From the NCBI GenBank assembly GCA_903837355.1, contig CAILUI010000263.1, positions 1 through 44,421 of the forward strand: a DNA stretch of 44,421 bases, written 5' to 3'. The notes under the pieces are model-generated. The model did not search any database and had not been told where the DNA came from. It saw nothing but the letters and a program-made list of their open reading frames with translations. This DNA is from an uncultured Victivallales bacterium. GTDB taxonomy: Bacteria > Verrucomicrobiota > Lentisphaeria > Oligosphaerales > JAFGRS01. Position 1 is the stretch's first letter, and each line of letters starts with the position of its first letter. A program made the position numbers and the translations under genes. This document shows positions 34,132 to 42,445 of this stretch, one piece after another.

Positions 34132-35457
34132 ATGCGCAATGACAACTCGACCCGAATTACCCGGCGTCAGGCGCTCTCCCGGGGAGCGGCAGCCGCAGGC
34201 GCAATGGCAGTACCGTGGTTTGTCCCGGCCTCCGCGCTGGGGCTGGACGGAGCGACTGCGCCCAGCGAACGCATCGTCATGGCGGGCATCGGGCTGGGCG
34301 GACGCGGCTCCTACGACCTGAGCGTGATGCTGCAGCAGAAGGACGTGCAGTGGGTCGCTGTCTGCGACGTTGTGAAGGCTCGGCGCGCCGCCGCCAAGGC
34401 CAGCGTTGACGCGACGTACGGTAACCAGGACTGCGCGACGTACCACGACATGCGCCAGTTGCTCTCGGAGCGATCCGATGTGGACGCCGTGCTGGTCGCC
34501 ACGGGCGACCGTTGGCACGCGCTGGCTTCGGTCTGGGCGATGCGCGCGGGCAAGGATGTCTACTGCGAGAAACCGGCCTGCCTCACTCTGGCGGAAGGGC
34601 AAGCCGTCGTGGAGACTGCCCGCCGCTACGGGCGGGTCTACCAGACCGGGGCCCAGCGCCTGAGCGAACCCCACCATGTTTTCGCCATCGAGATGGCCCG
34701 CAGCGGACGTCTGGGCCCCATTCACACGGTCTATGCCGATTGTCGTTGGCGCGACGGCTTGCGTCGCGACTGGCTGCCCGCGGAACCGGAACCGCCCAGG
34801 GAGGAGCTGGACTGGGATCTGTTCCTCGGCCCTGCTCCCTGGCGACCCTACAACACCGGGTACCTGAACAGCGGCTGGTACCACTTCCGCGATCTGGCCA
34901 CGGATGTCGCCATGTGGGGCGCGCACACCGTCGCTCAGGCCCTGGCCGGACTTGACCCGGACAGCATCTCGTCCATCGAGTTCGAGTATGCGGGGCCGGA
35001 CGCCACCATGGTGACCCGCCTGTCCAACGGGGTGAAGCTGGTTCTCTTCCGAGTCAGCGGCAGCGTCTGGGAGGCGTGCCAGTACTGGCATGGCGCGTGC
35101 GGGGAACGGTTCGATGGCCCCGCAGGATGGGTCGCTGCCGCCGATGGCTACTCCGTCACCGACGTCTCCTCTCCTGCACTCCTGAACAGCTACGGGAGAG
35201 TGCTGAGCGAGTACAGGGCGCGCACACAACGCCCGCTGGACCACGTACGGGATTTCCTGGACTGCGTCCGTTCGCGCCGCGAGCCGGTGGCGAGTCCCGC
35301 AGTCATGTACCGGTCCATGAGCATCTGCCTGGCTGCAGACATCTGCGAGGAGCTGAAGCGCAACCTGAAGCTCGATCTGCAGACGGCTGAGTTCGCGCAT
35401 GACGCCGAAGCCAACCGCCTGCGGTGCCGGGCAATGCGTGCGCCTTACATGACCTGA
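34132..35457 (+). CDS. Tat-exported Gfo/Idh/MocA family oxidoreductase
   Basis: A 441-residue NAD(P)-dependent oxidoreductase. The ATG at 34132 follows GAGGAAG by eight bases; an ATG at 34108 lacks this. The N-terminus ITRRQALSRGAAAAGAMAVP is a twin-arginine signal with a hydrophobic region, so the protein is exported folded with its cofactor. The Rossmann fold begins RIVMAGIGLGGRGSYDL with the glycine motif, then VAVCDV at the end of strand 2. The catalytic CEKPACLT (the conserved 'EKP') and DLATDVAMWGAHTV in the second domain are typical. Exported members of this family oxidise sugars or glycosides, commonly at C3. The DUF1080 gene follows after 24 bases, consistent with a 3-keto-glycoside pathway. 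Confidence 0.92.
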   Translation: MRNDNSTRITRRQALSRGAAAAGAMAVPWFVPASALGLDGATAPSERIVMAGIGLGGRGSYDLSVMLQQKDVQWVAVCDVVKARRAAAKASVDATYGNQDCATYHDMRQLLSERSDVDAVLVATGDRWHALASVWAMRAGKDVYCEKPACLTLAEGQAVVETARRYGRVYQTGAQRLSEPHHVFAIEMARSGRLGPIHTVYADCRWRDGLRRDWLPAEPEPPREELDWDLFLGPAPWRPYNTGYLNSGWYHFRDLATDVAMWGAHTVAQALAGLDPDSISSIEFEYAGPDATMVTRLSNGVKLVLFRVSGSVWEACQYWHGACGERFDGPAGWVAAADGYSVTDVSSPALLNSYGRVLSEYRARTQRPLDHVRDFLDCVRSRREPVASPAVMYRSMSICLAADICEELKRNLKLDLQTAEFAHDAEANRLRCRAMRAPYMT

Positions 35458-35481
35458 TTCCGTCGCCAAGGAGACCTCACC

Positions 35482-36153
35482 ATGAAGCACTCGCTCTTCG
35501 TCACGCTCCTGCTGTCGGCCGTTGCCGTCGCCCAGGAGAGCGACGTCGTTCCCATTTTCAACGGCAAGGACCTGACCGGCTGGGACGGCAAGCCCGGCTG
35601 GTGGAAGGTGGAGGACGGCGCGTTGACGGCTGAGAGCACGCCGGACAAACCGTGCGCGGAATGCAACTACTTGATATGGCGCGGCGGGCAGCCGTCCGAC
35701 TTCGAGCTGACGGCCGACTTCAAGCTCAGCGGCCAGGGCAACTCCGGCATCCAGCTCCGGTCTCTGGCCCTGCCCAACTGGGACACGTCGGGCTACCAGG
35801 CGGACATGACCGGCGACGGCGGGCTGGTCGGTTTCGTCTATGAGCACACCCGCGGCCTGATCGCCGGCCGGGGCGAGCGCGTGACCATCACGGCGGACGG
35901 CAAACGCGACGTAAAGGTGCTCGGAGATCCTGCCGAGCTGAACAAGGTCTACAGGAAGGAGGACTGGAATACCTACCGGATCATCTGTCGCGGCCCGGAT
36001 ATCACGCTCTACGTCAATGGGACCCCGATGTGCCAGTTCACGGACCATGACTCCAGGCAGGCGGCGGCAAGAGGCGTGATCGCCCTGCAGATGCACCCTG
36101 GCCCCGCGATGAAGGTCCAGTTCCGGAACATCCGGCTGAAGGAACTGAAGTGA
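35482..36153 (+). CDS. Secreted DUF1080 (3-keto-disaccharide hydrolase-type) protein
   Basis: A 223-residue protein with a signal peptide (SLFVTLLLSAVAVAQES). AAGGAGA precedes the ATG. The body is one concanavalin-like sandwich of the DUF1080 family: PIFNGKDLTGWDGKPGWWKV at the start, SDFELTADFKLSGQGNSGIQ, EDWNTYRIICRGPDITLYVN and ARGVIALQMHPGPAMKVQFR at the end, all hallmark stretches. Some family members cleave 3-keto-glycosides by elimination; others are uncharacterised. The cysteine pair CAEC near residue 55 is unusual. Coupling with the upstream oxidoreductase supports a role in oxidising and then splitting a glycoside outside the cytoplasm. Confidence 0.92.
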   Translation: MKHSLFVTLLLSAVAVAQESDVVPIFNGKDLTGWDGKPGWWKVEDGALTAESTPDKPCAECNYLIWRGGQPSDFELTADFKLSGQGNSGIQLRSLALPNWDTSGYQADMTGDGGLVGFVYEHTRGLIAGRGERVTITADGKRDVKVLGDPAELNKVYRKEDWNTYRIICRGPDITLYVNGTPMCQFTDHDSRQAAARGVIALQMHPGPAMKVQFRNIRLKELK

Positions 36154-36485
36154 CGACAGCGGCAGCATCTGCGCATCCGCCAGCACCTCATCGCCCCAGA
36201 ACTGCCGTGCCCGCTTGGCGCTCGTGTCGCAGCGCTGGGGGAGTTCAGGGCGGCGGGGAGGATGGAGCCTGCGCGGACCGGGGCGGCGTGGCATTGGCTG
36301 CGGCGCTGCGTCGCAGCGCGTGGCGATTGTAAAACCGGGCTGAGGGGGTAGCGTGATCGGGGTCGCTGGATGCCATCCTGGCGCGGCCGGCGCGGTGGAC
36401 GCGCCGCAGCGGTCACGGTGTCGGGGTCCGGCCGGATCGGGCGATGACGGTGGTGGGGCGGCCGCAGCGGATGGAGAGCGCGGAC
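36154..36485. other. Intergenic interval with one strong hairpin
   Basis: A 332-base gap. The perfect inverted repeat GCGCTGCG-T-CGCAGCGC (36303-36319) could end the DUF1080 transcript, but no T-run follows. A short AT-rich stretch TTGTAAAA (36328-36335) is the only promoter-like sequence before the binding-protein gene. Confidence 0.4.
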
Positions 36486-37364
36486 ATGAGATCGTATCTG
36501 CATCGGTATCAGGCCTTGGTTGCCGCATTGGCCCTGGCGCTGCCCACCCTGGCGCGCGACCTCCCCGAGATCCGCCAGGACGGCGTGCTGCGCCACCTCG
36601 GGATACCGTATGCCAACTTCGTCAGCGGCGCGGGTGACGGCATGGACGTGGAGATCATCCAGCGCTTTGCCGAGCAGCTTGGCGTGAAGTACGAGTACGC
36701 GAAAACCGACTGGGGGACGGCGCTGGAGGACCTGGTCGGTAGGAAGGTCACGGCGGCGGGGAGCGCCGTGGAGTTCGGCGAGACGGTGCCGGTGCGCGGC
36801 GACCTGATCGCCAATGGCTTCACCATCCTGCCCTGGCGGCAGAAAGTCGTCGCCTTCTCCGACCCGACCTTTCCCAGTCAGGTCTGGCTGGTTGCCCGCG
36901 CCGACTCGAAGGTCGCCCCGATCAAGCCCGCCGGCGACATCGATCAGGACATCGCCGCCACGCGGCGCTTGATGGAAGCGACCAGCGTCCTGGCCCTCGA
37001 GAAGACCTGCCTTGACCCGAAACTCTACGACCTCAAGGCCACCGGAGCGAAGGTGATCCTCTTCAACGGCAAGCTGAATGAGATGGCGCCGGCGCTGCTC
37101 AATAACGAGGCGGAGTTGACCATTCTGGATGTCCCCGACGCCTTGGTGGCGCTGGGAAAATGGCCGGGCCAGATCAAGATCATCGGCCCCATCTCCCACC
37201 CGCAGGAGATGGCCGTCGGGTTCCCGCTCGAGGCACCCCAGTTGCGGGCGGCTTTCAATGCGTTCCTCGCGAAGATCCGGGCCGATGGGACGTACGACAC
37301 CATCGTCAGGAAGTACTACCCGACGGCGGCGTACTACTTCCCCGCTTTCTTCAAGAAGCCCTGA
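36486..37364 (+). CDS. Periplasmic solute-binding protein (SBP_bac_3 type)
   Basis: A 292-residue protein. The ATG at 36486 follows GGAGA by about nine bases and starts a signal peptide (YQALVAALALALPTLARD). The fold is family 3: LPEIRQDGVLRHLGIPYANF, GDGMDVEIIQRFAEQLGVKYEY, LPWRQKVVAFSDPTFPSQVW and a C-terminal helix LRAAFNAFLAKIRADGTYD followed by IVRKYYPTAA. Family members bind amino acids or other small molecules, for ABC import or to feed sensor kinases. No permease or ATPase gene is near. The hybrid kinase starts 77 bases downstream, so a sensory role is likely. The ligand is unknown. Confidence 0.9.
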   Translation: MRSYLHRYQALVAALALALPTLARDLPEIRQDGVLRHLGIPYANFVSGAGDGMDVEIIQRFAEQLGVKYEYAKTDWGTALEDLVGRKVTAAGSAVEFGETVPVRGDLIANGFTILPWRQKVVAFSDPTFPSQVWLVARADSKVAPIKPAGDIDQDIAATRRLMEATSVLALEKTCLDPKLYDLKATGAKVILFNGKLNEMAPALLNNEAELTILDVPDALVALGKWPGQIKIIGPISHPQEMAVGFPLEAPQLRAAFNAFLAKIRADGTYDTIVRKYYPTAAYYFPAFFKKP

Positions 37365-37441
37365 CCTGACCTGCCCCGCTCCTTCCTGCCCGGCACCGCC
37401 GCAGCGGGATAGGCGAGTCCCTGTGATCCGGAAGGTGTACG

Positions 37442-40400
37442 ATGCCCGGTGGTACTATCGCCAAACTCGGCAAGGCTGCGGGCCTGGTCATCTGCCTGCT
37501 GCTGATCAGCTACATCGGCTATCTGGTCGTGTCGCAGTACCGCTCCCGCGTGGCGTTGCAGGAATCCCAGTTGCGCCAGCTTGCGCAAGGCATCGAGAAG
37601 CGCGCCACCGCCGTCAGTTACTTCTTCAGTGAACGCAGCGACGACTTGTCGCATCTGACCGAGAGCCGTGAGATCCTGACCTACTTCGAGAACGAGGCGC
37701 TCGGGATGTCGAAGGAATACGGCTTGCAGGCGAGCCTCTTCGCCGCGCAGGACCTGCTGGTGAAGCTCTGCCAGACGAAGCGGCTGGGTAACGTACCGGT
37801 GTTCTCACAGATCGTGTTCCTGGACCATGCTGGCGCGGTCCTGTTCGCGAGCGGCGAGGCACCCGGGGCGGCGCCGCCAGCAGGGTTCCTGCCAGCCGTG
37901 ACGGAACGGACCCTGCGCCTCGACCGCAGCGGTCCGGAGGTGCAGGTCGTGGCGGTGTTGCCCTATCTCTTCAAAGGACAGCCCGTCGGGCAGATCGCCG
38001 CCTGGATTCCGCTGGCCTTGGTGCATCGCCATTTCGTTGGCGATCCCCAGGGTGAGGCCGCGACGGCCATGGCCCTGGGCCGTGAGTACCTGCTGCTTCC
38101 CGAGAGCACTCGCGCCCTGATGCCGGCGGCGCTTGGGGGTCTGGCGCCCGAGCCTGGGTCCGGCCTCCCGGTGATCTTTCCGTCCTCCAGCCCGGACCGC
38201 CCTGCGGTTTTCGCTATCCGCGTTCCGGTTGCCGAGACCCCGCTGTCGCTGGTCACCTACGTGCCCGCGACCAGCGACCTGGATGTGCATGGCCCGCGCC
38301 GGCTACTGATCGCGACCGGCGGCATGGCGGTGCTGATCTTGGTCGGCATGCTGAGTGTCTTCCTCCTGAACCTCCGAAACACCGTCCTCAGGGCCCGCCT
38401 CGAGGAGGTGTCGCTGCGGGAACGCGCCGTGGACGAGAAGAACCGGCAGCTCCGGATCGAAATCGCCGAGCGCCAGCAGGCTGAGCACGAGATGCGCGTG
38501 GCGCGCGAGGCCGCCGAGTCCGCGAGCCGTGCCAAGAGCGAGTTCCTGGCCAACATGAGCCACGAGATTCGCACTCCCATGAACGGTATTATCGGCATGA
38601 CCGAGTTGGCGCTGGACACGGACCTCACCGCCGAGCAACTGGAGTACCTCAAAGCGGTCAAGCTCTCCGCCGACAACCTGATGAGCATCATCAACGACAT
38701 CCTCGACTTCTCGAAGATCGAGGCCGGTCGCACGGATATCGAGCACGTTCCGTTCTCACTGCGCAGCACCATCGGTCAGACCCTCAAGACCCTGGCCGCC
38801 CGTGCCGTCCAGAAAGGCCTTGAACTGAATTACGACATTGCCCCAGAGACTCCCGATGCCCTGGTGGGGGACGCCGGCAGGCTGCGCCAGGTCCTCATCA
38901 ACCTGGTCGGCAACGCGATCAAGTTCACCGCCCAGGGCGACGTCAGTGTGTCGGTGTCTTCGGAAGTCGCTCCCGAGGGGTACTGCGCCCTCCATGTCAG
39001 CGTGGCCGATACCGGTATCGGGGTCCCGGTCGCGCTGCGGGAGGCCATCTTCGAGCCCTTCACCCAGGCCGACAACTCCACGACCCGCCAGTATGGTGGA
39101 ACGGGCTTGGGACTGACGATCTCGCGGCAGTTGGTCGGGCTGATGCGGGGCCGGCTCTGGGTTGACAGTACGGAGGGTCGGGGCAGCACCTTCCATTTCA
39201 CCGCCGTGTTCGCGGCCCAAGGCCGGCCCCCCGTGGCCGCCGCGCTCGGGTCGCACGCCACGCTCAGTGGCAAGCGCGCTCTTGTTGTCGATGACAATGC
39301 CGTCAACCGCAGCCTGCTGAAGCACTTGGTCGAAAAGTGGCACATGGCCCTCAGCGAGGCCGACAGCGGCCGCGCGGCGCTGGAGTTGCAGGCCGGGGCG
39401 CGGCAGACGGGCGAGGGGTTCGACCTCATGCTCATTGATGTCAACATGCCGGGCATGGACGGCTGGGAACTGGCGGCGGCGGTCCGCGCCGATCCTGCCT
39501 TCGATACCTGTGCGATCATCATGATGCCCAGCTCTGGACGCAAGGGGGACGCCGAGCGTTGCCGCAGTCTGCGCATCGGCGGCTATCTCATGAAACCGGT
39601 GCTTCAGGAGGAGCTTGAGGAGACGATCGCCAGTGCCCTGGGCGGGGCGCGGGCGCCGTCCGAGCCCGCCCGCCCCGCCGGGGCGCCGCTCCTCGCCGCA
39701 GCGTCGCCACGCCTGACCGTGCTGCTTGCGGAGGACGTCGAAGTCAACCAGAAACTCGCAGTCCGGATTCTGGAGAAGAGCGGGCACCGGGTCTTGCTTG
39801 CCCGGGATGGGCGTGAGGCCTTCCAGTGCTGGGAAGGTGAGCCCGTGGATATCGTCCTGATGGATGTGCAGATGCCCGTACTGGACGGCTATCAGACGAC
39901 CGCTCTCATCCGTGCACGGGAGGCCGGTACGGGGCGGCATACGCCGATCCTGGCGATGACCGCCTACGCGATGAAGGGCGATGAAGAGAAGTGCCTGGCG
40001 GCCGGCATGGATGCCTATATCGCTAAGCCCATCAAAGCCCAGGAGGTCCTGCAGGCGATCGGCAGGTTGGTGAGTGACCACGCCTCACGACACGCGGCTG
40101 AGAGGCAGGGCGAACCAGCCTCGCCAGGCCCTGGCTCGGCCGGCCTCCTCGATGGCGACGAACTGCTGGAGAGCTGCGCGGGGGACCTGGTTTTCGCCGA
40201 GGATCTGCTGCGCACGTTCATGCAGCACCTGCCGGCGCAGTGCAACGCGGTGGTTGCCGCCGTGGCCGCGGCTGAGTTGAGCCAGGTGGCGCTGTCGGCG
40301 CACACGCTGCGCGGCTCGCTGCTGGCCATCCGGGCGGGGCGGCTGGCCGCCCAGGCTACGACTCTCGAGAACTTGGCTCGGCGCGGGGACGCACCGGCTG

Positions 40401-40546
40401 GCGAGGTGGCCTGGCGGCAACTCCAGGGTCAGCTTGCCCACCTCGGGACGGAGATTGAGAACTGGCTTGCGGCGGCCTACCGTGCGCGTGCGGTGAGTGA
40501 ACTCAGGCGCGCCGCCGACGGGCCAGATGCACCTGCAGGAGGCTGA
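37442..40546 (+). CDS. Membrane hybrid histidine kinase with two receivers and an HPt domain
   Basis: A 1034-residue BarA-like phosphorelay kinase. Transmembrane helix 1 is about residues 10-31 and helix 2 about 285-308, enclosing an extracytoplasmic sensor of about 250 residues. A coiled coil (about 310-365) leads to the HisKA H-box FLANMSHEIRTPMNG with His374. HATPase_c follows (RLRQVLINLVGNAIKF, ADTGIG, GGTGLGLTISRQLV). Receiver 1 has VVDDN and Asp666, receiver 2 has AEDVEVNQ and Asp808, and the HPt has His954 in SAHTLRGS. All phosphotransfer residues are present. GGAAGG precedes the start. The upstream binding-protein gene is probably its ligand sensor. The last 44 bases overlap the end of mnmG on the other strand. 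No output regulator is adjacent. Confidence 0.96.
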   Translation: MPGGTIAKLGKAAGLVICLLLISYIGYLVVSQYRSRVALQESQLRQLAQGIEKRATAVSYFFSERSDDLSHLTESREILTYFENEALGMSKEYGLQASLFAAQDLLVKLCQTKRLGNVPVFSQIVFLDHAGAVLFASGEAPGAAPPAGFLPAVTERTLRLDRSGPEVQVVAVLPYLFKGQPVGQIAAWIPLALVHRHFVGDPQGEAATAMALGREYLLLPESTRALMPAALGGLAPEPGSGLPVIFPSSSPDRPAVFAIRVPVAETPLSLVTYVPATSDLDVHGPRRLLIATGGMAVLILVGMLSVFLLNLRNTVLRARLEEVSLRERAVDEKNRQLRIEIAERQQAEHEMRVAREAAESASRAKSEFLANMSHEIRTPMNGIIGMTELALDTDLTAEQLEYLKAVKLSADNLMSIINDILDFSKIEAGRTDIEHVPFSLRSTIGQTLKTLAARAVQKGLELNYDIAPETPDALVGDAGRLRQVLINLVGNAIKFTAQGDVSVSVSSEVAPEGYCALHVSVADTGIGVPVALREAIFEPFTQADNSTTRQYGGTGLGLTISRQLVGLMRGRLWVDSTEGRGSTFHFTAVFAAQGRPPVAAALGSHATLSGKRALVVDDNAVNRSLLKHLVEKWHMALSEADSGRAALELQAGARQTGEGFDLMLIDVNMPGMDGWELAAAVRADPAFDTCAIIMMPSSGRKGDAERCRSLRIGGYLMKPVLQEELEETIASALGGARAPSEPARPAGAPLLAAASPRLTVLLAEDVEVNQKLAVRILEKSGHRVLLARDGREAFQCWEGEPVDIVLMDVQMPVLDGYQTTALIRAREAGTGRHTPILAMTAYAMKGDEEKCLAAGMDAYIAKPIKAQEVLQAIGRLVSDHASRHAAERQGEPASPGPGSAGLLDGDELLESCAGDLVFAEDLLRTFMQHLPAQCNAVVAAVAAAELSQVALSAHTLRGSLLAIRAGRLAAQATTLENLARRGDAPAGEVAWRQLQGQLAHLGTEIENWLAAAYRARAVSELRRAADGPDAPAGG

Positions 40547-42356
40547 TCTCGGCGGGGGTGACGCCATCGATCCGGGCTGCCTGGCCGAGGGTCTGCGGCC
40601 GTCGCTTCTCGAGTTTCAGGCGCGCTTCGGTGCGCAGGCCCTTGATGGCGTAGTCAAAATCGGGCGGGAGGCGCCAGGCTTCGAGCTTGCGGAGGCCCTC
40701 GGCCTGTGCCACCTGGCGTTCGGTATAGCCCTCGTAGTGGGTCTCAATCTCCAACTGCTCCACCGCCCGGGCCGACAGCGTCGGCGCCCCCGGGAGGTCG
40801 GCATAGTGCATGCCGGGGGTGCGTAGGACCTCCCAGAGCGATCGGCCCTGCGAGCGCTGCGCCTGCAGGAAGGCTCGCCCCTCGGCCAGCGCGGTCTCCA
40901 GGGCCTGCAGCCGCTCGACCTCGCTGGCGCTGATCAACCCGATCTCATGGCCCAGGCGCATGAGGCGCAGATCAGCATTGTCCTGCCGCAGGAGCAAGCG
41001 GTACTCGGCGCGGCTGGTGAACAGGCGGTAGGGTTCGACGATGTCCTTGGTGACCAGGTCGTCGATCATCACCCCGATGTAAGCCTGGTCCCGGCCCAGC
41101 ACCAGCGCCGCGGCGACGCCGCTGGCAGCGCGGGCGGCGTTGATCCCGGCCAGCAGTCCCTGCCCCGCCGCTTCCTCGTAACCGCTGGTGCCGTTGATCT
41201 GGCCGGCCAGGAAGAGGTTGGGCCAGCGCCGCACGGCCAGGGTGCGGTCGAGTTGGTGGGGCAGCACCATATCGTACTCGATGGCGTAGGCGTAGCGCGA
41301 GATATGCGCCTGCTCGAGGCCGGGGAGGGACCTGACCATGCGCCACTGTACGTCCACCGGCAGGCTGGTGGAGATGCCGTTGAGGTAGTACTCGTCGGTG
41401 AAGTGCCCCTCCGGCTCGAGATAGATCTGGTGGCGCTCGCGCTCGGCGAAGCGGACGATCTTGTCCTCGAAGGACGGGCAATAGCGCGCGCCGGTACCCT
41501 TGATACGTCCCGAGTACAGGGGCGAGCGCTCCAGGTTGTCACGCACGGCCTGCGCCGTTGCCGCGGTGGAGTAGGTCATGTAGCAGGGCTGCTGGGGCAG
41601 GTGCGCGCCGCCCATCCGCGGCAGCTCGCTGCGGTCTTCGCGGAAGGAGAAGCCCACTGGCTCCGGGTCGGGGTCCTGGCGCTCCAGGGAACTGAGGTCG
41701 AGGGTCCGGCCCAGGACGCGCACCGGTGTCCCGGTCTTCAGGCGGCCCATCTCGAGGGCAAGATCGCTGCGGCAGGACTCGGCCAGGGCCACGGCCGCCG
41801 GGTCCCCGGCGCGGCCACCCGGGAAGGAGGACAGGCCATAGTGCAGGGTGGCACCCAGGAAGGTCCCCGTGGCCACGACGAAGGCGCGGGCCTGGAAGAC
41901 GTCGCCGAACTCGGTCACGATCGCCGTCACCCGCTCGCCCGCGACCTCGAAGCGCACCGCCTGCGCCTGGTGGACAAACAGCCCCGGGCAGCGCTCGACA
42001 ACGTGCTTCATGCGGCGCTGGTAGACCACCTTGTCGCACTGCGCGCGAGGCGACTGGACGGCGGGCCCCTTCGAGCGGTTCAGCAGCCGGAACTGGATGC
42101 AGGCCGCGTCCGTGTTCAATCCCATCTCGCCACCGAGGGCGTCGATCTCACGGACGACCTGGCCTTTGGCGATGCCGCCGATGGCCGGGTTGCAGGACAT
42201 CTGCGCGAGGTGGTCGTGGTTGAGGGTCAGCAGCAGCGTCCGCGCCCCCAGCCGGGCAGCCGCCAGCGCCGCCTCGCAGCCGGCGTGCCCGCCGCCCACC
42301 ACCACGACGTCATAGAGTGTGTACGGGAGATCCATGTTGGCGCTGTGGGTGGGCAT
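40503..42356 (-). CDS. mnmG: tRNA uridine 5-carboxymethylaminomethyl modification enzyme MnmG
   Basis: A 617-residue FAD enzyme that, with MnmE, installs carboxymethylaminomethyl groups on U34 of certain tRNAs. The dinucleotide-binding motif VVVGGGHAGCEAALAAARLG is near residue 17, followed by the hallmark MSCNPAIGGIAKGQVVREID and LNRSKGPAVQSPRAQCDKV. The region LNGISTSLPVDVQ and the motif FLAGQINGTSGYEEAAGQGL are also diagnostic. The C-terminal helical domain contains the family phrases IETHYEGYTERQVAQAE and PPDFDY. Length is normal. GAGGAG lies four bases before the ATG; a second ATG occurs seven codons in. The gene lies 89 bases after the AmrS-fusion gene on the same strand, across a hexamer repeat. 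Confidence 0.97.
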   Translation of the reverse strand: MPTHSANMDLPYTLYDVVVVGGGHAGCEAALAAARLGARTLLLTLNHDHLAQMSCNPAIGGIAKGQVVREIDALGGEMGLNTDAACIQFRLLNRSKGPAVQSPRAQCDKVVYQRRMKHVVERCPGLFVHQAQAVRFEVAGERVTAIVTEFGDVFQARAFVVATGTFLGATLHYGLSSFPGGRAGDPAAVALAESCRSDLALEMGRLKTGTPVRVLGRTLDLSSLERQDPDPEPVGFSFREDRSELPRMGGAHLPQQPCYMTYSTAATAQAVRDNLERSPLYSGRIKGTGARYCPSFEDKIVRFAERERHQIYLEPEGHFTDEYYLNGISTSLPVDVQWRMVRSLPGLEQAHISRYAYAIEYDMVLPHQLDRTLAVRRWPNLFLAGQINGTSGYEEAAGQGLLAGINAARAASGVAAALVLGRDQAYIGVMIDDLVTKDIVEPYRLFTSRAEYRLLLRQDNADLRLMRLGHEIGLISASEVERLQALETALAEGRAFLQAQRSQGRSLWEVLRTPGMHYADLPGAPTLSARAVEQLEIETHYEGYTERQVAQAEGLRKLEAWRLPPDFDYAIKGLRTEARLKLEKRRPQTLGQAARIDGVTPAEISLLQVHLARRRRA

Positions 42357-42376
42357 TCAGCTCCTCTGCTCTTCCT

Positions 42377-42436
42377 CGGGGTCGGTATCGTTGTCGTTGT
42401 CGGGGTCGGTATCGGGGTCGGTATCGGTATCGGTAT
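42377..42436. repeat. Hexanucleotide repeat array
   Basis: Ten contiguous hexamers of CGGTAT, CGGGGT and CGTTGT (plus strand) fill most of the gap between the AmrS-fusion stop and the mnmG start. In the minus-strand frame of the region it would encode alternating Thr/Pro/Asn-Asp. Confidence 0.9.
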
Positions 42437-42445
42437 TCCCTCCGT

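Noticed and set aside
36303..36319. Rho-independent terminator after the DUF1080 gene
   Set aside because: The stem is strong, but the loop is one base (or the stem shorter), no T-run follows, and it is 150 bases from the stop codon.
33766..36528. 920-codon open frame on the minus strand
   Set aside because: It lies antisense to the clearly identified oxidoreductase and DUF1080 genes and has Arg/Pro/His-rich composition typical of shadow frames in GC-rich DNA.
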